A stretch of 64,000 nt of DNA, from NCBI RefSeq assembly GCF_900103285.1, contig NZ_FNGS01000003.1, positions 423,997 through 487,996 of the forward strand, read 5' to 3'. Within the stretch, counting starts at the first letter, position 1. Each line of letters starts with the position of its first letter. Position numbers and translations under genes: made by a program. Source of the stretch: Siphonobacter aquaeclarae. GTDB taxonomy: Bacteria > Bacteroidota > Bacteroidia > Cytophagales > Spirosomataceae. The notes under the pieces were generated by a model. The model had not been told where the DNA came from. It made no database searches and was given only the letters and a program-made list of their open reading frames with translations. This document shows positions 1 to 8,376 of this stretch, in pieces.

Positions 1-1539
1 AACCGCCTCTTCCATATTTACGATGCCTTCCGGCTCGGTATTTCCTTCAAGAAAATCCAGCAGCTGACGAAGATCGACAAGTGGTTCCTCTTCCAGGTGG
101 AAGACCTCGTCCGTCTCGAAAAGGAAATCGAAAAACAAAGTCTCGAAACCATCTCGAAAGAACTGCTCGAAGAAGCCAAAGTCAAAGGCTTCGCCGACCG
201 CCAGATCGCGCATATGCTCGACTGCCTCGAGAGCCAGGTATACGAAAAGCGGAATCAGCTCGGTATCAAGCGGGTATACAAATGCGTAGATACCTGCGCC
301 GCTGAGTTTGAAGCCCGGACGCCGTACTTCTACTCGACGTTCGCGAGCGGTACGGGATCGACCGACAACGAATCGATTGTTTCTCCGAAGAAGAAAGTCG
401 TCATCCTCGGTTCAGGTCCGAACCGGATTGGTCAGGGGATCGAATTCGACTACTCCTGCGTACACGGGGTACTCGCGGCGAAAGAAGCCGGCTACGAGAC
501 GATCATGATCAACTCGAACCCGGAAACGGTGTCGACGGATCCGGATATTGCCGACAAACTGTACTTCGAGCCGGTCTTCTGGGAACACGTATACGACATC
601 ATTCAGCATGAGAAGCCGGAAGGCGTAATCGTGCAGCTGGGTGGACAAACGGCCCTGAAACTGGCTGAAAAACTGTCGAAACACGGGATCAAGATCATCG
701 GAACGAGTTACGAAGCGCTTGACCTGGCAGAAGACCGGGGAGCATTCTCGAGCCTCCTCCGTGACCTCGAAGTACCCTACCCGCTGTTCGATACCGTGGA
801 GTCGGCTGACCATGCCGTGGAAGTAGGCCGCAAACTCGGCTATCCGCTGCTGGTTCGCCCGAGCTACGTACTCGGCGGGCAATCCATGAAGATTGTCATC
901 AACGAGGAAGAACTCGAACAACACGTTGTCGATATTCTCCGCGATATTCCGGGTAACAAGATTCTGCTGGATCACTTCCTCGAAAACGCCATTGAAGCCG
1001 AATCGGATTCGATCTGCGACGGGGAAAACGTCTACATCATCGGTATCATGGAGCACATCGAGCCGGCCGGTATCCACTCCGGTGACTCGCATGCGGTTCT
1101 CCCCGCTTTCGACCTGAGCGAAAACGTCATCAAACAGATCGAAGACTATACCAAAAAGATCGCCGTAGCCCTCAAAACGAAAGGCCTTCTGAATATTCAG
1201 TTCGCCATCAAGGACGAGAAAGTATACGTCATCGAAGCGAACCCGCGTGCTTCCCGCACCGTGCCGTTTATCTGCAAGGCATACCAGGAACCGTACGTGA
1301 ACTATGCGACGAAGGTCATGCTGGATGACAAGAAAGTCACCGACTTCAACTTCCAGCCGGTGAAAAACGGATATGCCATCAAGATTCCGGTGTTCTCGTT
1401 CAACAAGTTCCCCGGTGTCAACAAGGAACTCGGACCCGAAATGAAGTCGACCGGCGAAGCCATCTACTTCATCGACGATCTGACCGACGAAGCCTTTCAG
1501 CAGGTGTACAGCGAACGCAACCTGTACCTGAGCCGATAA
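1..1539 (+). CDS. carB: Carbamoyl-phosphate synthase large subunit, 3' part
   Basis: This subunit makes carbamoyl phosphate from bicarbonate, ammonia (from glutamine) and two ATP, for pyrimidine and arginine synthesis. The frame is open from base 1, so the 5' end lies outside the window; 512 residues are visible. They begin in the oligomerisation region (DKWFLFQVEDLVRLE, about E. coli residue 450) and cover the second synthetase half, with GSGPNRIGQGIEFDY near visible residue 135 followed by an ATP-grasp domain containing GGQTALKLAEKL. The protein ends just after that half, near the equivalent of E. coli residue 940. The C-terminal MGS-like allosteric domain of about 130 residues is therefore missing. 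A strong terminator follows at once, which suggests a natural end rather than a frameshift; as far as I recall, several Bacteroidota CarB proteins are short in the same way. Confidence 0.95.
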   Translation, partial: NRLFHIYDAFRLGISFKKIQQLTKIDKWFLFQVEDLVRLEKEIEKQSLETISKELLEEAKVKGFADRQIAHMLDCLESQVYEKRNQLGIKRVYKCVDTCAAEFEARTPYFYSTFASGTGSTDNESIVSPKKKVVILGSGPNRIGQGIEFDYSCVHGVLAAKEAGYETIMINSNPETVSTDPDIADKLYFEPVFWEHVYDIIQHEKPEGVIVQLGGQTALKLAEKLSKHGIKIIGTSYEALDLAEDRGAFSSLLRDLEVPYPLFDTVESADHAVEVGRKLGYPLLVRPSYVLGGQSMKIVINEEELEQHVVDILRDIPGNKILLDHFLENAIEAESDSICDGENVYIIGIMEHIEPAGIHSGDSHAVLPAFDLSENVIKQIEDYTKKIAVALKTKGLLNIQFAIKDEKVYVIEANPRASRTVPFICKAYQEPYVNYATKVMLDDKKVTDFNFQPVKNGYAIKIPVFSFNKFPGVNKELGPEMKSTGEAIYFIDDLTDEAFQQVYSERNLYLSR

Positions 1540-1555
1540 GCGGAATTACCTTTCT

Positions 1556-1587
1556 GAAAACGCCTCCTGTCACAGGAGGCGTTTTTG
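1556..1587 (+). terminator. Rho-independent terminator of carB
   Basis: The arms CGCCTCCTGT and ACAGGAGGCG pair perfectly and are followed by TTTTTG. The site lies 20 bases after the carB stop. The A-run before the stem makes it potentially bidirectional. Confidence 0.85.
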
Positions 1588-1720
1588 TTTGGAAGGGTAT
1601 CATCCCCCGAAAACAACCTTTGGTCCCGTCAATCGTACGCGCCGTCCGGTTCCGTTCGGGCGGAATACCTGTTTTTTCCTACTTTTACCGCGACCCGTTT
1701 TTATACCGGTCTTTCTGCCC

Positions 1721-2353
1721 ATGAATCGCATTCTTGAAGCCGCCAAGCGACTCAATGCCCTGGCACAAGCCGGGCTGACGTATTCCACCAACGCGTATGA
1801 TCTCGAGCGTTTTGAAGAAATCCGGGCGATCAGCGTGGAAATGCTGAATGAACTGACGGATGAGCCGATCGAAAAAATTGCTCCTCTGTTTGCCGCCGGT
1901 GAAGGGGAGTACCCGACGCCGAAAGTCGATATCCGCGCCGTGGTATTCCGGGGAGACGACGAGCTGCTGATGGTTCAGGAGAAAATTGACGGGCTGAAAT
2001 GGACGCTTCCGGGCGGCTGGGCGGACGTTGGCTATACGCCTTCCGAAGTAGCGGTGAAGGAAACCGAGGAAGAAACCGGCCTGCATGTTAAACCAGGCCG
2101 GCTGCTGGCCGTCTTTGATAAACGGGTTCACCCGCACCCGCCGCAGCCCTGGTATGTCTATAAATTCTTCATCCGGTGCGAAGTGACCGGAGGAGAAATC
2201 CGTACCGGCATTCACGACATCGGCGAGGTCAGATGGGTGAAAAGAGAGGAGTTGTCGCATATCCCGCTGTCGACCGACCGGGTAACAGCCTCACAACTCG
2301 AAATGCTTTTTACCTTTGTAACAAATCCGGAAGCTCCGGCGTTGTGTGACTAA
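1721..2353 (+). CDS. Nudix hydrolase with N-terminal NUDIX-associated domain
   Basis: A 210-residue Nudix hydrolase, expected to cleave a nucleoside-diphosphate derivative; ADP-ribose or a similar nucleotide sugar is the usual substrate guess for this architecture. The N-terminal 60 or so residues (ILEAAKRLNALAQAGLTYS, FEEIRAISVEML) match the helical domain that precedes Nudix domains in this group. The Nudix box GGWADVGYTPSEVAVKETEE then EETGL is recognisable, but the first Glu of the consensus is Tyr and the Arg of REUXEE is Lys; I believe such variants occur in the family. The frame stays open upstream, but the first ATG giving a normal N-terminus is at 1721. A TACTTTTA box at 1680-1687 could be its promoter. 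Substrate unknown. Confidence 0.85.
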   Translation: MNRILEAAKRLNALAQAGLTYSTNAYDLERFEEIRAISVEMLNELTDEPIEKIAPLFAAGEGEYPTPKVDIRAVVFRGDDELLMVQEKIDGLKWTLPGGWADVGYTPSEVAVKETEEETGLHVKPGRLLAVFDKRVHPHPPQPWYVYKFFIRCEVTGGEIRTGIHDIGEVRWVKREELSHIPLSTDRVTASQLEMLFTFVTNPEAPALCD

Positions 2354-2372
2354 GTGACTTATTTCCAGTGAG

Positions 2373-2615
2373 ATGAAAATACTGTTCAATATTATTCTGG
2401 TTTTTCTGGCGATTGCCTTCATCTTTCCGAGGGTGATTCGCTGGGTATTCCGCCTTTTCCTCAACGACCAGTTCTCGAAAGCCGAGCGGGAGTTTATGCG
2501 GGAAAAGACCAATGCCCGCAAGCGCGAAGGAAAGGTCAATGTAGATTATTCTCCGCCTGCCCGGGAAGGGTATAAGGGGGGAGATTACATCGACTACGAA
2601 GAAGTCAAAGACTGA
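2373..2615 (+). CDS. DUF4834 family small membrane protein
   Basis: An 80-residue protein with one N-terminal membrane helix (ILFNIILVFLAIAFIFPRVI), a basic, charged middle and the acidic ending GDYIDYEEVKD. This layout is typical of the Bacteroidota family DUF4834, which has no known function. It starts 19 bases after the Nudix gene and ends two bases before the prmC start, so it is probably translated together with prmC. The charged tail should face the cytoplasm. Confidence 0.75.
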   Translation: MKILFNIILVFLAIAFIFPRVIRWVFRLFLNDQFSKAEREFMREKTNARKREGKVNVDYSPPAREGYKGGDYIDYEEVKD

Positions 2616-2617
2616 GT

Positions 2618-3457
2618 ATGTCCGCTCAGTCTCTTTTTCGCGCGTTGTCCGGTCGCCTGACCGGTTTATACGATGGACAGGAAGCCAAGGCGATTGCTTA
2701 CCTGGTACTGAAGGAGCAATTCGGGCTGGACCGCACTGCTGTTCTGACGGATCAGCCCGCTTCAGTCGACGGAGATACCTGGAGTACTCTTCTCGATCGC
2801 CTTCTTGCCGGTGAACCCGTTCAATATGTACTTGGCCGGGCCGACTTCTACGGTCGGTCTTTTTCTGTTACCCCTGCTGTACTTATTCCCCGTCCGGAGA
2901 CGGAGGAGTTGGTCCATTGGGCCCTGCAATTACTGCCGGAAAGCGCGTCGGTTGTTGACCTTGGTACCGGAAGCGGCTGTATTGCCGTGTCTGTCGCTGC
3001 CGAGCGCCCGGATGCACGTGTCGAGGCCTGGGATATTTCGCAGGAGGCCCTGACCGTCGCGAAAGCCAATGCGGCTGCGTTGACTACTGCTGTCGGGTTT
3101 CATTTACGGGATATGCTCGATGAATCGACATGGCCGTCCGAAACCTTCGATGCCATTCTTTCCAATCCTCCTTACGTCAAAAACGAAGAGGCCGCCGGTA
3201 TGCTGCCGCACGTACTCGATCACGAGCCACATCTGGCTTTGTTCGTTGAAGACAATGATCCTTTGCTTTTTTACCGGTCCATCGCCCGGTTTGCGGCAGG
3301 TCGCCTGCGGCCTTCGGGTTTCTGCCTGGTGGAAATCAACCAGGCGTTAGGCCCTGAAACGGCTGCTGCGTTTACTCAAGCCGGCTTTTCATCCGTCGAA
3401 ATCCGAAAAGACCTGTCCGGCCGCGACCGGATGATTCTGGCCCGCCATTCCTCTTAA
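2618..3457 (+). CDS. prmC: Peptide chain release factor N5-glutamine methyltransferase
   Basis: PrmC (HemK) uses S-adenosylmethionine to methylate the glutamine of the GGQ motif in release factors, which improves translation termination. The 279-residue length fits. The N-terminal helical domain covers roughly residues 1-75. The SAM-binding loop DLGTGSG is at 114-120, and the catalytic NPPY motif, which binds the glutamine side chain, is at 183-186. The start is two bases after the DUF4834 stop, implying translational coupling. The DUF486 gene follows 11 bases downstream. Confidence 0.95.
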   Translation: MSAQSLFRALSGRLTGLYDGQEAKAIAYLVLKEQFGLDRTAVLTDQPASVDGDTWSTLLDRLLAGEPVQYVLGRADFYGRSFSVTPAVLIPRPETEELVHWALQLLPESASVVDLGTGSGCIAVSVAAERPDARVEAWDISQEALTVAKANAAALTTAVGFHLRDMLDESTWPSETFDAILSNPPYVKNEEAAGMLPHVLDHEPHLALFVEDNDPLLFYRSIARFAAGRLRPSGFCLVEINQALGPETAAAFTQAGFSSVEIRKDLSGRDRMILARHSS

Positions 3458-3468
3458 TCAAACTCATC

Positions 3469-3840
3469 ATGCGCGTTTTTTATACGATCGGACTGCTCGT
3501 TTTGTCGAATATTTTCATGACCCTGGCCTGGTATGGCCACCTTCAGTTCAAGAACTATCCACGATTGGCTCAACTAGGATTGATGGCGGTCGTGCTTATC
3601 AGCTGGGGGTTGGCATTTTTCGAGTACATATTTCAGGTCCCCGCCAACAAAATCGGGTACAAGGGTAATGGAGGGCCGTTTTCCCTTTTCGAACTGAAGA
3701 CGATTCAGGAGGCCGTTTCGCTGATTGTTTTTATGCTGATTACCGTCTTCGTATTCCGGACGGAACGGCCGGCGTGGAACCACCTCGTCGGTTTCGGCCT
3801 CATCGTACTGGCCGTTTACGTGATCTTCCGGAAGTGGTAA
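3469..3840 (+). CDS. DMT-superfamily (DUF486) membrane protein
   Basis: A 123-residue integral membrane protein with about four hydrophobic helices (FYTIGLLVLSNIFMTLAWY, LGLMAVVLISWGLAFFEYIF, AVSLIVFMLITVFVF, VGFGLIVLAVYVIF). The motif FEYIFQVPANKIGY between helices two and three is typical of DUF486, a half-size relative of drug/metabolite transporters. The transported compound is unknown. It follows prmC closely and probably belongs to the same transcript. Confidence 0.8.
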   Translation: MRVFYTIGLLVLSNIFMTLAWYGHLQFKNYPRLAQLGLMAVVLISWGLAFFEYIFQVPANKIGYKGNGGPFSLFELKTIQEAVSLIVFMLITVFVFRTERPAWNHLVGFGLIVLAVYVIFRKW

Positions 3841-3842
3841 GG

Positions 3843-3874
3843 TTGTATTTCCTGCCGTCTCTCCCTATTTTTCG
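3843..3874 (+). promoter_or_regulatory. Possible promoter of the MoxR gene
   Basis: TTG at 3843-3845, a 20-base spacer, then TATTTTTCG, close to the Bacteroidota consensus TTG...TAnnTTTG. The start codon is 25 bases downstream. By eye only. Confidence 0.35.
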
Positions 3875-3898
3875 AACCGAATCAATTCCTCCCGCCAC

Positions 3899-4867
3899 AT
3901 GGCCGATCTGCATTACTCCCGGAAAATAAAACACATGTTCGCCGAGATGGGCAAGGTCGTTGTCGGGCAGGAACGCCTCCTGAACCGCCTGCTGATCGGG
4001 CTCTTTACCGGGGGGCATGTATTGCTGGAAGGCGTGCCGGGTCTTGCCAAGACTTTGACCATCAATACATTGGCGCGGGTATTGGACCTCGACTTTCACC
4101 GTATTCAGTTTACGCCGGACCTGCTGCCTGCTGACCTCGTCGGGACGATGATCTTCGACCGGAAGATGGATGATTTCCGCGTCCGGAAAGGCCCGATTTT
4201 TGCTAACCTTATTCTGGCAGACGAAGTCAACCGGGCCCCGGCCAAGGTACAATCGGCCCTGTTGGAAGCCATGCAGGAAAAACAGGTAACCATCGGCGAC
4301 TTTACCTTCCCGCTCGATAAACCGTTTTTTGTCATGGCCACCCAGAACCCGGTCGAGCAGGAAGGTACCTACCCGCTGCCTGAAGCACAGGTAGACCGGT
4401 TTATGATGAAGGTATTCGTCGATTACCTCGAAAAGTCCGACGAGCTGGAAGTCATGCGGCGGATGACGAATATGGAAGCCGTCTACGAGGCAAAACCTAT
4501 ACTGAGCAAGGAAGATATTGTAACAATCCGCAAGGAAATCAACCGGATCGCGATCTCCGAAACCCTCGAACATTACATTATCGAGCTGGTTTTCGCGACC
4601 CGCCGCCCGCTGCAATACGGTCTGAAAGACGAAGCAAAGTATATACAGTTCGGCGCTTCTCCCCGCGCCAGTATCGCTCTCAACCTCGGTGCGAAGGTAC
4701 TGGCGTACTTCGACGACCGGGACTACGTTCTTCCCGAAGACATCAAAGAAATAGCACCCGATGTACTGAACCACCGGGTGCTGCTCAATTACGAAGCGGA
4801 AGCCGACGGTATCACCAGTCTGCAGGTGATCGATTCCATTCTCCGCCGGGTGGCCATCGGTCGGTAA
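3899..4867 (+). CDS. MoxR family AAA+ ATPase
   Basis: A 322-residue MoxR-type AAA+ protein, a chaperone-like ATPase that helps mature partner complexes. Walker A is GVPGLAKT at residues 45-52 and Walker B is LILADEV at 104-110, followed by NRAPAKVQSALLEAMQE, which is characteristic of the MoxR group. The sensor region reads FVMATQNPVEQEGTYPLPEAQ. Family members often sit next to DUF58 or von Willebrand factor-domain genes; none is adjacent here, so the client cannot be inferred. The stop codon directly abuts that of nadA on the other strand, leaving no room for a terminator between them. Confidence 0.92.
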   Translation: MADLHYSRKIKHMFAEMGKVVVGQERLLNRLLIGLFTGGHVLLEGVPGLAKTLTINTLARVLDLDFHRIQFTPDLLPADLVGTMIFDRKMDDFRVRKGPIFANLILADEVNRAPAKVQSALLEAMQEKQVTIGDFTFPLDKPFFVMATQNPVEQEGTYPLPEAQVDRFMMKVFVDYLEKSDELEVMRRMTNMEAVYEAKPILSKEDIVTIRKEINRIAISETLEHYIIELVFATRRPLQYGLKDEAKYIQFGASPRASIALNLGAKVLAYFDDRDYVLPEDIKEIAPDVLNHRVLLNYEAEADGITSLQVIDSILRRVAIGR

Positions 4868-5872
4868 TTACTTGCTGATCTCCAGCATCGCCTTCACGGC
4901 TTTCAGGGCTTTGATCCGCGTTTCTTCCGGAACGTGGATTTCCGGCATTTCATAGTACATGCAATTGTACAGCTTCTCGAGGGTATTCATCTTCATGTAC
5001 GGGCACTCCGAACACGCGCAGAAGTTGTTTTCGTTTGCCGGCGCCGGGATGATTACCTTGTCGGGGTTGGCGATCTTCATTTTGTGAAGAATACCTGCCT
5101 CGGTCGCGACGATGAATTTCTTGTGTTCCGACTTTTCGACAAATGTCAGAAGGCCTGTCGTACTGCCGACATAATCCGCAGCGAGAAGAATATCCTCCTT
5201 GCATTCGGGGTGGGCGATGAGAAGCGCGTCGGGGTTTTCGGCCCGCAGTTTCGCGAGTTTTTCCCGTGAGATATCGATGTGGACAATACAGGCGCCGTCC
5301 CACAGAATCAGTTCCCGGTCCAGCTTTTTCGACACAAACCGGCCGAGGTTGGCATCGGGTGCAAAGATGATCTGCTTGTCTTTCGGGATGGACTCAACGA
5401 CTTTGAGCGCATTGGAAGACGTACAGATAATGTCCGTCATCGCCTTGATATCCGCCGAGCAGTTGATGTAACTGACGACCAGCGCATCCGGATACTGCGC
5501 CTTGAAAGCCGCAAATTCGGCGGCAGGGGCAGAATCAGCCAGGGAGCAGCCGGCATTGAGATCAGGGATGACAACCTTCTTGTTCGGGTTGAGGATTTTC
5601 GCGGTTTCCCCCATGAAATGCACCCCGCAGAAGACGATCATATCGGCCTGGGTCTGTTCGGCCGCCTGGGCGAGGCCGAGACTGTCGCCGACAAAATCGG
5701 CCAGGTCCTGGATTTCTCCGTCGACGTAGTAATGCGCCAGGATAACGGCGTTTTTCTCCTTCTTCATCCGGAGGATTTCCTCCTTCAGATCTATGTTTTT
5801 CGGGACCGAACGGCTGATGTAACCAATCTTGGTCACTTCCTGTTCGGGAGTCATCGGAAATACAGCAGGCAT
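4868..5872 (-). CDS. nadA: Quinolinate synthase
   Basis: NadA condenses iminoaspartate with dihydroxyacetone phosphate to form quinolinate, using an oxygen-sensitive [4Fe-4S] cluster, in de novo NAD synthesis. The 334-residue protein carries AVILAHYYV near residue 42, the cluster cysteine in NAGCSLADSAPA (Cys109), a further conserved Cys in the NCSADIKAM region, GSTTGLL, and the C-terminal CSECPYMKMN. It starts 34 bases after nadC, so the two form a nadC-nadA operon. The aspartate oxidase gene nadB, needed for the preceding step, is not in the window. Confidence 0.96.
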   Translation of the reverse strand: MPAVFPMTPEQEVTKIGYISRSVPKNIDLKEEILRMKKEKNAVILAHYYVDGEIQDLADFVGDSLGLAQAAEQTQADMIVFCGVHFMGETAKILNPNKKVVIPDLNAGCSLADSAPAAEFAAFKAQYPDALVVSYINCSADIKAMTDIICTSSNALKVVESIPKDKQIIFAPDANLGRFVSKKLDRELILWDGACIVHIDISREKLAKLRAENPDALLIAHPECKEDILLAADYVGSTTGLLTFVEKSEHKKFIVATEAGILHKMKIANPDKVIIPAPANENNFCACSECPYMKMNTLEKLYNCMYYEMPEIHVPEETRIKALKAVKAMLEISK

Positions 5873-5906
5873 TTGATTCAGTTTTTTTGCTTCGAAGTAA
5901 AAATCT

Positions 5907-6761
5907 CTACCAGGCTTTCAGGCTCAGGTCCAGGCTGTTGACGTGGTGGGTCAGGGCGCCGACCGATACGTAATCCACGCCGCAAAGCGCATAGTCCCGG
6001 ATGGTCGTTTCGTTGATTCCGCCCGAGGCTTCGGTTGGATACCGCCCGCCAACCCGACGGACGGCTTCCCGGAGGGTATCGTAGTCAAAATTATCGAGCA
6101 TGATCCGGTGAACGGACTGGGATTCGCCTACCCGTAAAACCTCATCCAGCTCCGCGAGGTTTCGGACTTCGATCTCAATTTGCAAATTCCTTCCTGTTTC
6201 GCGGAGGTATGCGTTGGCCTTGGTAATGGCAGCCTCTATTCCACCGGCATAGTCAACGTGGTTGTCCTTGATCAGAATCATGTCATACAAGGCATACCGG
6301 TGGTTGACGGCGCCGCCGATGCGGGTAGCCCATTTCTCGCAGATACGGAAGTTGGGCGTTGTTTTCCGGGTGTCGAGGAGCTTGCAGGGAAGGTCGGCGA
6401 TGAGGTCGGCCATGCTCCGGGTATAGGTTGCGATACCGCTCATGCGCTGCATGCAATTGAGGACGAGGCGCTCGGCTTTGAGGATGGACTGGGAGCGTCC
6501 CCCGACCGTCAGAACAATATCACCTTTTTTGATCCGGGCGCCGTCTTCGAGCAGGAGGTTGACCTGAAGGCCGGGATCTACCTGCTGAAAGATAAGGCCG
6601 GCAAGTTCGACACCGGCGAGAATGCCTTCGTCCTTGACGAGAAGGCGGGCGCGTCCGGCCGCGTCGGCGGGGATGGTGGCGAGTGAGGTATGGTCGCCGT
6701 CTCCGATGTCCTCTTCCAGGGCCAGGCGGATGAATTCGTGGATATCCTGTCCGTAAAGCAT
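5907..6761 (-). CDS. nadC: Nicotinate-nucleotide pyrophosphorylase (carboxylating)
   Basis: NadC converts quinolinate and phosphoribosyl pyrophosphate to nicotinate mononucleotide, the step after NadA. The 284-residue length is normal. Visible motifs are EEDIGDGDHTS near the N-terminus, the PRPP-site segment LLDTRKTTPNFR, HRYALYDMILIKDNH, and EASGGINETTIRDYA with GVDYVSVGALTH near the C-terminus. The frame extends 30 codons further upstream, but the ATG at 6761 gives the conserved N-terminus. It is the first gene of the nadC-nadA operon. Confidence 0.96.
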   Translation of the reverse strand: MLYGQDIHEFIRLALEEDIGDGDHTSLATIPADAAGRARLLVKDEGILAGVELAGLIFQQVDPGLQVNLLLEDGARIKKGDIVLTVGGRSQSILKAERLVLNCMQRMSGIATYTRSMADLIADLPCKLLDTRKTTPNFRICEKWATRIGGAVNHRYALYDMILIKDNHVDYAGGIEAAITKANAYLRETGRNLQIEIEVRNLAELDEVLRVGESQSVHRIMLDNFDYDTLREAVRRVGGRYPTEASGGINETTIRDYALCGVDYVSVGALTHHVNSLDLSLKAW

Positions 6762-6810
6762 AAGCTGTTCATTTCCGGGAAAGTAGGGTGATTCCCGGTT
6801 TTTTTGGGGA

Positions 6811-6818
6811 CGAAAGTA
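6811..6818 (-). promoter_or_regulatory. Possible -7 box of the nadC-nadA operon
   Basis: On the minus strand this reads TACTTTCG, one base from TAnnTTTG, about 50 bases upstream of the nadC start. No convincing -33 box is visible. Confidence 0.3.
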
Positions 6819-6940
6819 GTTATTTTTTCTTCGCGGTATGGGAACGTCCATTTATCGGAAAGACCATTCGGCCTTCCGGAATTTGTACGTTGGGAGAGAA
6901 GGCCCTTATTTTCCCTATCACAATCTTCCACCAGCATTCG

Positions 6941-7885
6941 ATGAAGACAACCATTTGCTCCCGGTATCACGTCGGGTATTTCTGGGCGAATTACGCCAGC
7001 CTCGTTTTGATGCTGACCGGAGCAGGAATTGCAAGTCACTACATTTTCTGGTCGCACTATGGGCATACCAATACCGGGCAGCAGTTCTTTATGATTGCCG
7101 GCTCTTTTTGTGTGATTGTGGCTTGCTATGCCGTCTACTACGCCTTTCTGGGAAACCCGAAAATCCGGATGGATAAGGAATTTATTACGGTTGGTGACAG
7201 GACGTATCGCTGGGAAGACCTGGAGTCGACCCGACTCAATAGCCAGGTTTATACAGGTTATGGGACCGGTCGCGGCGTCGAACTCCATTTTTCCGGGAAA
7301 AGAAAAATCGCCTGGATAGCTGATTACTATGCCAATAGCGGGGAAATGCTGCGCTTTATTGAGGAGTGTATTCTGGGTGGAAGGGAGGAGCCGGAAGAAA
7401 GGCCCTTTATCCCTCCGATTTTTGCCGATAAACCGGAGGTGGAATGGAAGGGAGAACTGTTTTCCAGTATGTTTTTCTATTTGGCGCTATTTTTCGGTAT
7501 GGTGGGGTTGATACCGTTTCTGCTTAAACGGTGGGATATGCTGCCGATATTGATTCCGGTGCTGATTGTCTGGATCGCATTCGGATACCAGCTCTTTTAC
7601 GTCGGTCTGTCAGAAGGTCAGCTGATTGTCAAGAACTGGTTTTTCCCCTGGGTAGAGAAAGGATATCCCTTTCAGGACATCAGGCATGTGAGGTTTGAGT
7701 ACCGCGGGCGTGACGTTTATACCCTCTACATAGAAACGTCGGACTACCGGTACCGACGCTTTCGCTGCGATACCTATACCGCAGAAACCCGCCGCAACCT
7801 CAAACGCCTTCTGACAGAAAAAGTCAGCTTCCGCGACGAAACCACCATCAATCCCGAACCGCCTTCCCCCGTAACGCACGAATAA
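6941..7885 (+). CDS. Uncharacterised membrane protein with two PH-like regions
   Basis: A 314-residue membrane protein of unknown function. It has two hydrophobic hairpins (FWANYASLVLMLTGAGIA with FMIAGSFCVIVACYAVYY, and SMFFYLALFFGMVGLIPF with LPILIPVLIVWIAFGYQL). Each is followed by a soluble beta-rich segment (MDKEFITVGDRTYRWEDLES and LIVKNWFFPWVEKGYPFQDI) that resembles the bacterial PH-like fold, a short strand pattern with a 'W/F..I' turn. The layout suggests an internal duplication of hairpin plus PH-like domain. The frame is open upstream, but the ATG at 6941 gives the most sensible start. No domain is certain. Confidence 0.6.
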   Translation: MKTTICSRYHVGYFWANYASLVLMLTGAGIASHYIFWSHYGHTNTGQQFFMIAGSFCVIVACYAVYYAFLGNPKIRMDKEFITVGDRTYRWEDLESTRLNSQVYTGYGTGRGVELHFSGKRKIAWIADYYANSGEMLRFIEECILGGREEPEERPFIPPIFADKPEVEWKGELFSSMFFYLALFFGMVGLIPFLLKRWDMLPILIPVLIVWIAFGYQLFYVGLSEGQLIVKNWFFPWVEKGYPFQDIRHVRFEYRGRDVYTLYIETSDYRYRRFRCDTYTAETRRNLKRLLTEKVSFRDETTINPEPPSPVTHE

Positions 7886-7899
7886 TCACCGCGAAATAC

Positions 7900-7928
7900 T
7901 TGGCTCTCGGGAAAAAGTTTTATTTTCG
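7900..7928 (+). promoter_or_regulatory. Possible promoter of the small exported protein gene
   Basis: TTG at 7900-7902, an 18-base spacer, then TATTTTCG at 7921-7928. The ATG is only nine bases further on, so the transcript would be nearly leaderless if this is used. Confidence 0.3.
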
Positions 7929-7937
7929 TCCCCGCAA

Positions 7938-8288
7938 ATGAAAACCCCCGGATCCATATCGCGCTGGCTGAGCCTGTTCCTGACAGGTGTGCTGCTTGTT
8001 GCTTCGGTAGCGGTGAAGGGCGTGTCTGCCCGGACCCTTCCGGTGGAGAAGGCACAGACGGAGAAAAAGGCCGTTCCGGCGCCCAAGGCGACGGTGCAGG
8101 CCATGTCTCCGATGGCAACGGTATCGGTGGCGGATTTCTCGTTTACGCAGGAATTCTACCTCCTTCCGCCCGCGGTATTCTCGTTTGAAGTACCCCGTTC
8201 GGAAACCGTATCCGCCGGTTCCTCTCCCTTTCTGCATACGTACCTGGAAGTGCTTTTTGAGCACGTGATCTCACCGAACGCCCCGTAG
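7938..8288 (+). CDS. Small exported protein of unknown function
   Basis: A 116-residue protein I do not recognise. The N-terminus is a good signal peptide (basic start MKTPGSISR, hydrophobic WLSLFLTGVLLVASVAV, likely cut near VSA). The mature part is short, with a Lys/Ala/Pro-rich linker (EKAQTEKKAVPAPKA), then a more hydrophobic end (FSFTQEFYLLPPAVFSF). It lies about 90 bases before secDF on the same strand. Codon use looks like that of its neighbours. Function cannot be inferred. Confidence 0.55.
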   Translation: MKTPGSISRWLSLFLTGVLLVASVAVKGVSARTLPVEKAQTEKKAVPAPKATVQAMSPMATVSVADFSFTQEFYLLPPAVFSFEVPRSETVSAGSSPFLHTYLEVLFEHVISPNAP

Positions 8289-8376
8289 TGTCGGGCCGGT
8301 TTCCGGCTTCTTCATCCCTTTTCAGGGAAATCCGTATCCATTTTATTCCAAGTCATCATTTCAATTTCTACTATAA

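Noticed and set aside
3800-4774. A 324-codon frame opposite moxR
   Set aside because: Antisense shadow; moxR carries Walker A and B motifs.
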